Of a DNA stretch of 64,000 bases, positions 26,311-34,323 are shown in pieces (position 1 is the first letter of the stretch; each line of letters starts with the position of its first letter). The stretch is from Thiocapsa imhoffii (GTDB lineage: Bacteria > Pseudomonadota > Gammaproteobacteria > Chromatiales > Chromatiaceae). The position numbers were made by a program, and so were the translations under genes. Under the pieces are notes generated by a model. That model was not told where the DNA came from, ran no database searches, and saw only the letters and a list, made by a program, of their open reading frames with translations. The DNA is taken from contig NZ_NRSD01000001.1 of assembly GCF_016583985.1 (NCBI RefSeq), forward strand, positions 186,001 to 250,000. The letters run 5' to 3'.

Positions 26311-29300
26311 ATGGCCCGCACACCCAAGACCCCATCGCTGAACGTCGAGACCATCACTCACGACGAGGCCACCCGCAAGAACATCCCGACGGCCGAATAT
26401 CAGTCGATCATGCGCAAGGACGAGCAGGCCCCGGTCCGGGTGACCTATGCGCGCGGACCCGCCGAGCAGCCCGATGCGCTCGCCGACGAGAAGGCGCAGC
26501 GCAACCGCGACCTCGACCCTCAGCTCATCTGGCGCGGCAAGGATCAACAGGATTGGAGCGACCTCGTCGTCCATGCCCCGCCGCTCTATATCCAAGAGAA
26601 GGTCCACCCCAAGGCGTTGATCGACGACTTGCGGAGAGTGGATAGGGAAAAGTGGCGAGTGGATAGTCAGAACGGCTCATCTTCTCTATCCACTCATCAC
26701 TCTACACGATCCACTCAACTCGACCTTTTCGCCGACTTCAACGGCATTCCCAAGGACGCCGACAAGACCGAGTTCTATCGACACGACCAGAACTGGTCGA
26801 ACCGCATGATCCTGGGCGACTCGCTTCAGGTCATGGCCAGCCTCGCCGAGCGCGAGGGTCTACGCGGCAAGGTCCAGTGCATCTACATCGACCCGCCCTA
26901 CGGCATCAAATTCAACAGCAACTTCCAATGGAGCACCACCAGCCGCGATGTGAAGGACGGCAACGTCGCGCACATCACCCGCGAGCCGGAGCAGGTGAAG
27001 GCGTTTCGGGATACCTGGCGGGATGGCATTCATTCCTATCTGACGTATTTGCGTGATCGCCTGACGGTTGCGCGTGATTTGCTCACCGATTCGGGGTCGG
27101 TGTTTGTGCAGATTGGGGATGAGAATGTGCACCGCGTTCGGGCACTAATGGATGAGGTCTTCGGCGAAACGAATTTTGCTGCGCAAATTGCCTTCATCAA
27201 GACATCTGCGGTAAGCAGCCCCGAAGCAAAAACCAACGTGATTGGCGACCTCTTCGATTATGTCGTGTGGTATAGCAAAGACCTTTCGAAGGTTAAATAC
27301 CGACAACCGATGAAACCCAAAGCGCTCGGTGGAAAGAGCGAATACAAGCGTATTGAACTTCCCGATGGAACACGCCTCTCTTCTTCAGCAAATCATGAAA
27401 TCGCAGCCAAGACTAATAATGAAATCACAACTGCCCGCTTCTATCGGCAAGACAACATTATCTCAACTGGATATTCCCAAAGCCTATCCGTAGCTTTTAG
27501 AGCATTTGGCGCTTCATACCAACCCAATCCCAGTTCTCACTGGAAAACCACGATCTCTGGAATGGAGAAGCTGCTTAAAGCCGCCCGACTAGAGCCACGG
27601 GGTAAACAGCTCTCTTATGTCCGATTCTTCGACGACTTCTCGGTTACTCCAATCGGTAATTCTTGGGATGATGTTTTGTTGAGCAGTCGAGCTGAGGAAA
27701 AGGTTTACGTTGTCCAGACTAGCTCAAAAGTTGTTCAGCGATGCATCCTCATGGCCACCGACCCCGGCGACCTCGTCCTCGACCCCACCTGCGGCTCCGG
27801 CACCACCGCCTACGTCGCCGAACAATGGGGCCGCCGTTGGATCACGATCGACACCTCCCGCGTGGCACTCGCACTGGCCCGCGCCCGCATCATGGGCGCC
27901 CGCTATCCCTACTACCTGCTCGCCGACTCGCCCGCGGGCCAGCTCAAAGAGGCCGAGATCACCCGCGGCGTCCCCTCGTCTCAGCCCACCCGAGGCGATA
28001 TCCGCCATGGCTTCGTCTACGAACGCGTTCCGCACATCACGCTGAAGTCCATCGCCAACAATGCCGAGATCGATGTCATCTGGGGCAAATGGGAAGAGAC
28101 GCTGGCGCCACTTCGTGATCGGTTGTCCGTGGCCATTGGCCAGGACAAGACCCTTGAGGAATGGGAGATCCCGCGCGAGGCGCCCTCCCACTGGCCACTC
28201 TCCACTCATCCACTCATCACTGCCTACTGGCAGGCCCGCATCGCGCGCCAACAGGACATCGACGCTTCCATCGCCGCCAAGGCCGACTCCGAGTCTCTCT
28301 ACGACAAACCTTACACCGACAAGAAGACCGTCCGCGTCTCCGGCCCGTTCACCGTCGAGAGTCTGTCGCCCCACCGGGTGCTCGGTGTCGACGAGAACGA
28401 CGAACTGATTGATCCGGCCAACAGCGTCGCCAACCCGGATGCCGGGTACGGAGATAAGCCGACCTTCTCCCAGATGATCCTGGACAACCTCAAGGTTGCC
28501 GGCGTGCAGCAGGCGCACAAGGACGGCAAGATCATCTTCACCTCGCTGACCCCGTGGCCAGGCGATCTCATCTGTGCCGAAGGCCGCATAGACAGTGATC
28601 AGTGGCGAGTGGAGAGTGGCGAGCAAAACCCCACACTCACCCCTGACCACTCGCCACTCACCACTGAAAATCGCGCAGCGATTTTCATCGGTCCCGAGTT
28701 CGGCACCGTCACCCGCCCGGATCTGGTGAGCGCCGCACGCGAGGCGGGCGAAGCCGATTTCGATGTCTTGATCGCCTGTGCCTTCAACTACGAGGCCCAC
28801 GCCACGGAGTTCAACAAGCTCGGACGCATCCCGGTGCTCAAGGCGCGCATGAATGCCGACCTGCACATGGCCGAGGATCTGAAGACCACCAGCAAGGGCA
28901 ACCTCTTCGTCATCTTCGGCGAGCCGGATATGACAGTGGCGAGTGAAGAGTGGTTAGTGGATAGCACTGGAGAGCGGGTGGCGCCTTATGACATCTATCA
29001 ATTCATATCGGGACTTGATCGTCTGGAAGAAATCAATGGACTTGGCCGTGATGATCTATGCCGAAACGCGGCAATTGCCCGCCGAAGAGAGATATGGGAT
29101 TTCCTCGCAGATGCGTCGCGCGGCCTCGTCGGTGGCAGCGAACATCGCCGAGGGTCAGGCGCGAAGGACGACGGGGGAGTTTCTCCAGTCGCTTGGTATG
29201 GCGCGCGGCTCGCTGGCGGAGCTCGAGACCTTTATCGAACTCTGCGCGAGGCTGGAGTACATCGCTCTGGCGAATTCCGAAGCCTTATTGAACGTCTGCG

Positions 29301-29697
29301 CCGAGATCAACAAAATGCTCGCGGCGTTGATGCGCTCGCTTGCCACGCGCCACTAACCACTCGCCACTATTCACAAGTCACTATTTTCGGCGTGGATGTC
29401 TTCCATCCCGGCACCGGCGAGGTGCGCAGCGACGGCCCCGAGGGCATCGCCTGTTGGTTCATCGACACCGACTACAACGAAGAGAGCTTCTTCGTCCGCC
29501 ACGCCTATTTCCTCGGCGCGGAGGATCCCTACAAGGCGCTCAAGACCACCCTCAAGGCGGAAATCGACGAAGACGCCTGGGCGAGCCTCAACAGCGACAC
29601 CTCCCGGCCCTTCCCCAAACCCGCATCCGGACGCATCGCGGTGAAGGTGATCAACCACCTGGGGGACGAGGTGATGAAGGTCTTTCGGGTGGGTTGA
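26311..29697 (+). CDS. Type III-like Mod subunit: adenine-N6 DNA methyltransferase, carrying in-frame insertions
   Basis: 1128 residues, much longer than usual. Motif IV DPPY at 194-197 (CIYIDPPYGIKF) comes before motif I DPTCGSGT at 491-498, the beta order of N6-adenine methyltransferases; the target-recognition region lies between (about 240-485) and is distinctly A+T richer than the rest. The C-terminus (FGVDVFHPGTGEVRSDG onward) is the conserved family end. The gene is interrupted at residues about 109-136, 626-634, 762-785 and 875-1024 by AGTGG-heptamer inserts, the last one carrying a whole four-helix-bundle gene in another frame. Despite this the frame never closes. The inserts fall outside the methyltransferase motifs, so activity may survive. 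It pairs with the Res protein encoded at 21978-25043. Confidence 0.9.
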   Translation: MARTPKTPSLNVETITHDEATRKNIPTAEYQSIMRKDEQAPVRVTYARGPAEQPDALADEKAQRNRDLDPQLIWRGKDQQDWSDLVVHAPPLYIQEKVHPKALIDDLRRVDREKWRVDSQNGSSSLSTHHSTRSTQLDLFADFNGIPKDADKTEFYRHDQNWSNRMILGDSLQVMASLAEREGLRGKVQCIYIDPPYGIKFNSNFQWSTTSRDVKDGNVAHITREPEQVKAFRDTWRDGIHSYLTYLRDRLTVARDLLTDSGSVFVQIGDENVHRVRALMDEVFGETNFAAQIAFIKTSAVSSPEAKTNVIGDLFDYVVWYSKDLSKVKYRQPMKPKALGGKSEYKRIELPDGTRLSSSANHEIAAKTNNEITTARFYRQDNIISTGYSQSLSVAFRAFGASYQPNPSSHWKTTISGMEKLLKAARLEPRGKQLSYVRFFDDFSVTPIGNSWDDVLLSSRAEEKVYVVQTSSKVVQRCILMATDPGDLVLDPTCGSGTTAYVAEQWGRRWITIDTSRVALALARARIMGARYPYYLLADSPAGQLKEAEITRGVPSSQPTRGDIRHGFVYERVPHITLKSIANNAEIDVIWGKWEETLAPLRDRLSVAIGQDKTLEEWEIPREAPSHWPLSTHPLITAYWQARIARQQDIDASIAAKADSESLYDKPYTDKKTVRVSGPFTVESLSPHRVLGVDENDELIDPANSVANPDAGYGDKPTFSQMILDNLKVAGVQQAHKDGKIIFTSLTPWPGDLICAEGRIDSDQWRVESGEQNPTLTPDHSPLTTENRAAIFIGPEFGTVTRPDLVSAAREAGEADFDVLIACAFNYEAHATEFNKLGRIPVLKARMNADLHMAEDLKTTSKGNLFVIFGEPDMTVASEEWLVDSTGERVAPYDIYQFISGLDRLEEINGLGRDDLCRNAAIARRREIWDFLADASRGLVGGSEHRRGSGAKDDGGVSPVAWYGARLAGGARDLYRTLREAGVHRSGEFRSLIERLRRDQQNARGVDALACHAPLTTRHYSQVTIFGVDVFHPGTGEVRSDGPEGIACWFIDTDYNEESFFVRHAYFLGAEDPYKALKTTLKAEIDEDAWASLNSDTSRPFPKPASGRIAVKVINHLGDEVMKVFRVG
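26635..26719 (+). repeat. Heptamer hairpin insert 1 in the methyltransferase gene
   Basis: AGTGG-type units run rightwards (26635-26666) and their complement leftwards (26684-26719). GAGTGGATAG at 26657-26666 pairs perfectly with CTATCCACTC at 26686-26695. The insert is in frame and encodes low-complexity residues (RVDREKWRVDSQ..., SLSTHHSTRSTQ) between family-like KALIDDLRR and LDLFADFNGI. Confidence 0.85.
28187..28212 (-). repeat. Heptamer half-array in the methyltransferase gene
   Basis: On the minus strand this reads as GAGTGG and AGTGG units (GTGGATGAGTGGAGAGTGGC), about three to four heptamers. I see no matching opposite arm nearby, so it looks like one arm of a hairpin insert or a remnant of one. 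It is in frame (HWPLSTHPL). Confidence 0.6.
28594..28665 (+). repeat. Heptamer hairpin insert 2 in the methyltransferase gene
   Basis: Left arm 28594-28622 contains AGTGGCGAGTGG, and right arm 28637-28665 contains its exact complement CCACTCGCCACT. The insert is in frame and encodes DSDQWRVESGEQNP and TPDHSPLTTE between the conserved CAEGR and RAAIFIGPEFGTV segments. Confidence 0.85.
28934..29384 (+). mobile_element. IVS-like element: four-helix-bundle ORF between inverted heptamer arrays, inserted in mod
   Basis: The left arm (28934-28964) and the right arm (29350-29384) are inverted arrays of AGTGG heptamers; GAGTGGTTAGTGG on the left pairs perfectly with CCACTAACCACTC on the right and the pairing extends imperfectly outward. 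Between them sits a complete ORF for an S23-like four-helix-bundle protein. The conserved Mod sequence stops at VIFGEPDM and resumes at FGVDVFHPG, so the whole block of about 450 bp is foreign to the gene. S23-family ORFs are known from stem-loop intervening sequences in 23S rRNA; this has the same layout in an mRNA. No target-site duplication was recognised. Confidence 0.8.
28988..29356 (+). CDS. Four-helix-bundle protein (23S rRNA intervening-sequence protein family)
   Basis: 122 residues, the usual length. The start SYRDLIVWKKSMDLAVMIY, then YGISSQMRRAASSVAANIAE, the GEFLQSLGMARGSLAELET block and a final amphipathic helix are the family hallmarks. Proteins of this group are predicted all-helical and are encoded by intervening sequences of 23S rRNA; a relative is the Avd accessory protein of diversity-generating retroelements. 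Its own function is unknown. It is nested in the +1 frame inside the mod reading frame, its stop TAA is formed by the right-hand heptamer arm, and the arms place it in the loop of a predicted mRNA hairpin. Confidence 0.9.
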   Translation: MTSINSYRDLIVWKKSMDLAVMIYAETRQLPAEERYGISSQMRRAASSVAANIAEGQARRTTGEFLQSLGMARGSLAELETFIELCARLEYIALANSEALLNVCAEINKMLAALMRSLATRH

Positions 29698-29744
29698 GAT
29701 ACACTTCTCCCGTTTATTATCCAGTGACGACGTTGACTAACTCC

Positions 29745-30902
29745 ATGTCTGAGCTTTCTCTTTCGCGCCTTGGCATCAACGGATTCCGTGGGCTCCGTTC
29801 GCTCGACCTGCACGGACTTGGATGGGTCAACATCCTGATCGGCGCCAATAATTCAGGAAAGACCAGCGTCCTTGAGGCCCTGTCGCTTATCTGCCAACCA
29901 AGTAACCCGGACCAATGGTTGGCGATGGTACGGCGGCGCGATTTTGGCGGTCTTGACGAGACCCGGCTTCAATCCTTGCGTTGGTGCTTTCGACGCGATT
30001 TGGTGTCGCCGGACTCCGACGAATTAGTGGAAGCGGGGTGCGAATTCGAGTGCGATGGACGCTTCCCGCTACGGACCCTGCGCGTTCGCTATGGAGAGTT
30101 CCTTGGCGTGCCCAGCCCCGAGGAGTGGCTGCGTTGGCGCAGTCCTTATCGTCGCGCCCCTGATACGGCTCCGGAGACGATGCGCGGCGCGGAGCTGGTA
30201 CATTATCCAGACTGGACCACCCTGCCGGGCCCTACGGAGTTCCACGGGAGGCAGCCTGCTGGCCCGGAACAGCCCACGTTTAAGCTGTGGGAGAACGGAC
30301 CTGCGCAATTCCCCAGGCCGGCGAGGGGCGCCCGGATCGATTGCGAGACCCTCACACCCTATTCCTACCAAACCAATCGCAATCAGGTTCGATCTCAATC
30401 GATGAGAATCTTCCAGGATGACTCGCCATCCGTGCTGGAACTGCTTCGGGATTTCGACCCTGATATCGAAGGTATTGATCTGGCGTCCTTCGCTGGTGAC
30501 CGTCCAGCCATTTACATCAAGCACCGCAGGCTCGGTATCGCACCTCTGTCGATCTTCGGCGACGCCATGCGCCGGTCCGTGCTCTTGGCCGCCACACTCC
30601 CCACGCTGAAGCAAGGCGGGGTCCTGTTGATCGACGAGGTGGAGACGGGGATTCACGTCCAGGTCTTGGGCCGGGTATTCGGTTGGCTGGCCGCGTCGGC
30701 GCGCAGGTTAGGCGTTCAGTTGTTTGTGACGACACACAGTCTGGAAGCCCTCGACGCCCTGGTTGCGGGTCGCTCGGTAGGCGCGAGTGAGGACGTCGTC
30801 GCATTTCATCTGGCGCAAACGGAAGACCAGACGCAATGCAAGCGGTTCTCCGGCGATCTATTGCAGAGGCTGCGCGTCGAGCGTGGCTTGGACCTGAGAT
30901 AG
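29745..30902 (+). CDS. ABC-type AAA ATPase (OLD/PARIS-AriA-like)
   Basis: 385 residues from ATG 29745. It starts LSLSRLGINGFRGLRSLDL, as in RecF/OLD-type ATPases. Walker A is GANNSGKTS (K39), Walker B is GGVLLIDEVETGIH (D297, E298), followed by the switch histidine in FVTTHSLEALDAL. There is no nuclease domain in this chain; the TOPRIM partner is encoded 3 bp downstream. Split ATPase-TOPRIM pairs occur in phage defence, for example PARIS (AriA with the DUF4435 protein AriB) and Gabija/OLD-like systems. It lies 47 bp after mod. The frame is open upstream into mod, but that extension is a shadow. Confidence 0.9.
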   Translation: MSELSLSRLGINGFRGLRSLDLHGLGWVNILIGANNSGKTSVLEALSLICQPSNPDQWLAMVRRRDFGGLDETRLQSLRWCFRRDLVSPDSDELVEAGCEFECDGRFPLRTLRVRYGEFLGVPSPEEWLRWRSPYRRAPDTAPETMRGAELVHYPDWTTLPGPTEFHGRQPAGPEQPTFKLWENGPAQFPRPARGARIDCETLTPYSYQTNRNQVRSQSMRIFQDDSPSVLELLRDFDPDIEGIDLASFAGDRPAIYIKHRRLGIAPLSIFGDAMRRSVLLAATLPTLKQGGVLLIDEVETGIHVQVLGRVFGWLAASARRLGVQLFVTTHSLEALDALVAGRSVGASEDVVAFHLAQTEDQTQCKRFSGDLLQRLRVERGLDLR

Positions 30903-30905
30903 ACC

Positions 30906-31679
30906 ATGCGCAAGTATGGCTATCTGGTGGTAGAGGGTCCCCATGACGTCGAGTTTGTTTATCGGCTACTGAGTCCGTTCGGCCTGAAGCGGGTCAGGTT
31001 TGAGAGTGACCTTGATGACACCCTTCGTCCGCTGATTCCCCGGGAGTACCCGCCGGGTGGTGACCTTCAGAAGCGAATGCCGGTCCCGCTGTTTCTAATC
31101 AGCGATTCCCACGCCATCGCGGTCCACAGCGCCATCGGCGATACGCGCCTGGTTGAGACCATCGAAGAGAATCTCGCACTGCTGGATCGGAGTACGGTCA
31201 CCAGTATTGGCCTGATCCTCGACTCCGACAAGCAGACCGCGGCTTCGGAGCGGTATGCCCGTATTCGGGATCGCATGGGGAAGATTGGGTTGTTGCTGGA
31301 TGAGAAGCCCGGCGCCCTGACCCTGGGCGCACCGAGACTCGGGGCCTTTGTCCTGCCGGACAACGCCGCTGCGGGAACGCTTGAGGACTTGCTTCTGGAG
31401 AGCGCTGCCTTGGTCTACCCTTGCCTATTGGATACTGCCAGGCACCATGTGGATGCCGAGGGGAAGGCAAGCTGCTGCCTCCCGGAGGATCTTGAAGATC
31501 TGGCGAAGCCGGCCGGCAGGAACAAGGCTATTATTGGCGCCATGGCAAGCATCCTGCGGCCAGGAAAGGCAGTACAGGTCTCAATCCAAGATAACCGTTG
31601 GCTGCGGGATCAAGCACTCTCTGTGCCCCGGATCAAGGCAGTTCAGGACTTTCTGCGCAATCTGTTCGATCTGCCCTGA
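30906..31679 (+). CDS. TOPRIM-fold protein (DUF3226-like), partner of the ATPase
   Basis: 257 residues. The TOPRIM signature is visible: E10 in YLVVEGPHDVEF and the DxD pair D106/D108 in SIGLILDSDKQ. The DUF3226 type is suggested by the following LGAPRLGAFVLPDNAAAGTLEDLLL segment. In such pairs the ATPase senses an invader and the TOPRIM chain acts as nuclease on DNA or tRNA. Spacing of 3 bp to the ATPase gene indicates coupled translation. The combination resembles PARIS in design but uses a different TOPRIM family. Confidence 0.85.
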   Translation: MRKYGYLVVEGPHDVEFVYRLLSPFGLKRVRFESDLDDTLRPLIPREYPPGGDLQKRMPVPLFLISDSHAIAVHSAIGDTRLVETIEENLALLDRSTVTSIGLILDSDKQTAASERYARIRDRMGKIGLLLDEKPGALTLGAPRLGAFVLPDNAAAGTLEDLLLESAALVYPCLLDTARHHVDAEGKASCCLPEDLEDLAKPAGRNKAIIGAMASILRPGKAVQVSIQDNRWLRDQALSVPRIKAVQDFLRNLFDLP

Positions 31680-31762
31680 TCTCGGAACACCTATCATTGA
31701 GTGTGTGCCGGCCTTGACTAGCGCCCCGTCGCGTTGAGGTCTTGAGATAATCTAACGAAATT

Positions 31763-33850
31763 ATGGACTTCCGCATCGCCGACACCTTCACCGACAGTCT
31801 TGCCCGTCTGGCGGGCGACGAGCAGAAGGCCGTCAAGACCACCGCGTTTGACTTGCAGATCAACCCGGCCAACCCCGGCTTGTCGTTCCATAAACTCGAC
31901 AAGGCGCGGGATAAGGCCTTCTGGTCGGTCCGGGTCAGCGGCGATATCCGCTTGATCGTCCATCGGGCGGCGGGGAGCCTCCTGCTGTGCTACGTGGATC
32001 ATCACGACCGCGCCTACGCCTGGGCCGAGCGCCGCAAACTGGAGGTCCATCCGCAAACCGGTGCCGCACAGTTGGTCGAGATTCGCGAGCGCATCGAAGA
32101 GATTGCCGTGCCGGTCTACGTCGAGGTCGTACAACCCGCACCCGCCAGGCCGCTTCTGTTTGCCCAGCGCGCGGACTCGGAACTGCTCGGGTACGGCGTC
32201 CCGCCGGAATGGCTGGCCGATGTCCGGCTCGCGAACGAGGACACTTTGCTCGAACTGGCGGATCATCTGCCCGCCGAAGCCGCCGAAGCCTTGCTGCAAC
32301 TGGCTACCGGCGAGCAGCCGCCCGTCTCCCGCCCCGTCGCGACGCCCGATGCGGACCCCTTCGCGCATCCGGACGCCCAGCGGCGTTTCCGCATCATGGG
32401 CGATCTTCAGGAGCTTGAGCGGGCCTTGGCCTTCCCCTGGGACAAGTGGACCATCTTTCTCCATCCCGCCCAGCGCCAATGGGTCGAGCGCGAGTTCAAC
32501 GGCCCGGCGCGTGTCTGCGGGTCCGCCGGGACCGGAAAGACCATCGTCGCGCTGCATCGCGCGGTCGTTCTCGCGCGTCGACATCCGGAGAGTCGCGTCC
32601 TGCTGACGACCCTCTCCGAGACGCTCGCGAATGCGCTGCGTACCCAGCTCAGACGCCTGATCAGCACCGAGCCACGACTCGCCGAGCGGCTGGACGTCGA
32701 CGCCATCGATGCCGTCGGCAGCCGGCTGTCTGCGAGGCATCTCGGGCCGGCACGATTGGCCACGGATGAGCAGATCAGCCGCTTGATCGCCGAGGCAAGC
32801 GCGGCGGCTGGGAATCAGACGTTCGGTCTCGGTTTCCTGCGTTCGGAATGGACGGATCTGGTCGACGCCTGGCAGTTGAAGACGTGGGATGCCTATCGGG
32901 ATGTGAAGCGCCTGGGTCGCAAGACACGTCTGCCGGAGTCCCGGCGAGCCGTGCTCTGGACCATCTTCGAGTCCGTCCGAGCCGCACTGACCGAGAGTGG
33001 ATTGACCACACGCGCAGCCCTATTGACCAACCTCGCAACGCAGTTGGGCGAACGCCGACAGCGCCCGTTCGACTTCGTGGTCGTGGATGAGGCCCAGGAT
33101 CTCAGCGTGCCTCAACTGCGTTTCCTCGCCGCGTTGGCCGCCGGGCGTCCGAGCGGACTCTTCTTCGCGGGCGACCTCGGTCAACGCATTCTGCAACCGC
33201 CGTTCTCCTGGCTGTCCCTGGGCGTCGACATCCGCGGCCGCGCCCGCACGCTTCAGATCAACTATCGCACCTCGCATCAGATCCGAAGCCAAGCGGACCG
33301 TCTTCTCGGTCCGGAGACATCCGATGTCGACGGCAACACCGAAGACCGACGCGGCACCATCTCGGTCTTCAACGGCCCCGCCCCGACCGTCGCCAGCTTC
33401 AAGACGCCCACAGAGGAGGCCGGCGCGGTTGCCGCCTGGATCAAAGAGCGCATCGCCGAATCCGTCGAACCCCATGAGATCGCCATCTTCGTCCGCTCCG
33501 AGGACGAGCTGGAGCGTGCGCGTACCGCGGCAACCGAAACAGGACTACCCGCCAAGGTCCTAGACGAGCATGTTGAGACCGACCAGGGACATCTCTCCAT
33601 TGCCACCATGCACCTCGCAAAGGGGCTGGAGTTTCGCGCGGTCGCCGTCATGGCCTGCGACGACGAGGTCATCCCCTCGCAGTCGCGCATCGAAACCGTG
33701 ACCGACGACAGCGATCTCGCGGAGGTCTACAACACCGAGCGCCACCTGCTCTACGTCGCCTGCACACGGGCACGGGATCACCTCTTCGTCAGCGGCGTTG
33801 CCCCGGCATCCGAGTTCCTGGACGACTTGCTGATTGCGCCGCGTGGGTGA
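31763..33850 (+). CDS. RelE/ParE-fold and UvrD-type SF1 helicase fusion
   Basis: 695 residues. The N-terminal 95 or so are a RelE/ParE-like fold (FRIADTFTDSLARLAGDEQ, then HKLDKARDKAFWSVRVSGD and IRLIVHRAAGSLLLCYVDHH). An alpha-helical linker follows, then an SF1A helicase: Walker A GSAGTGKT (253-260), DEAQ 442-445 in VVVDEAQDLS, motif III/IV FFAGDLGQRI, and motif VI LLYVACTRARDHLFVSG. The nuclease domain of RecB is absent. RelE-fold proteins are normally mRNA-cutting toxins; fused to a helicase the fold may bind ribosome, RNA or DNA. It ends the island, 83 bp after the TOPRIM gene. The domain calls are firm; the role in defence is inferred from position. Confidence 0.88.
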   Translation: MDFRIADTFTDSLARLAGDEQKAVKTTAFDLQINPANPGLSFHKLDKARDKAFWSVRVSGDIRLIVHRAAGSLLLCYVDHHDRAYAWAERRKLEVHPQTGAAQLVEIRERIEEIAVPVYVEVVQPAPARPLLFAQRADSELLGYGVPPEWLADVRLANEDTLLELADHLPAEAAEALLQLATGEQPPVSRPVATPDADPFAHPDAQRRFRIMGDLQELERALAFPWDKWTIFLHPAQRQWVEREFNGPARVCGSAGTGKTIVALHRAVVLARRHPESRVLLTTLSETLANALRTQLRRLISTEPRLAERLDVDAIDAVGSRLSARHLGPARLATDEQISRLIAEASAAAGNQTFGLGFLRSEWTDLVDAWQLKTWDAYRDVKRLGRKTRLPESRRAVLWTIFESVRAALTESGLTTRAALLTNLATQLGERRQRPFDFVVVDEAQDLSVPQLRFLAALAAGRPSGLFFAGDLGQRILQPPFSWLSLGVDIRGRARTLQINYRTSHQIRSQADRLLGPETSDVDGNTEDRRGTISVFNGPAPTVASFKTPTEEAGAVAAWIKERIAESVEPHEIAIFVRSEDELERARTAATETGLPAKVLDEHVETDQGHLSIATMHLAKGLEFRAVAVMACDDEVIPSQSRIETVTDDSDLAEVYNTERHLLYVACTRARDHLFVSGVAPASEFLDDLLIAPRG

Positions 33851-34323
33851 AGGATGCTGAAAACAAAGGCTCACAGATCTCGAATGTCTCGCTGACGCGT
33901 CAACCGAGGCATCGGCATGAAGGACGGGGATATAAGGAACACGAGAAGGCTTATGCTCTATTTCCTCGCACACATCACGGAGGATAGCGAGTGTCCTGGA
34001 GTCAACGACGATAGATCAAGCCGGAATCGCCTGGAATGAACAATCCGCGAGAGGTTCGGCTTTTCTATGGTCGCTTCGAGCATGCTTGCGATGGGTGGCT
34101 GATCGTCACGCACATTCGCTTGTGAGCGCGCCACACACCTGCCCCTAGCCGTCACAGCCTGCCCGACCAGGTGCACGCCCTAGCGTCCTGCTTGCGATGT
34201 CCAGGTGGAACCGCCTTTCCCGTTACGCCACGAGAAACCCCTCGCACCAGGACCTAGACCGGAGTGCAACGCGGCAAGCTCGGGACAAACGGCAGCCAGA
34301 CGGCAACCGGAAGCCTGAAACGC
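33851..34323. other. About 470 bp with no gene
   Basis: Stretch between the end of the defence island and the tRNA-Asn terminator. Short frames on both strands lack domains or ribosome-binding sites. I looked for an integrase remnant and for a copy of the tRNA 3' end and saw neither. Confidence 0.5.

Noticed and set aside
29340..29744. N-terminal extension of the ATPase into the methyltransferase gene
   Set aside because: The extension is Arg/His/Pro-rich shadow sequence; the ATPase fold begins at ATG 29745.
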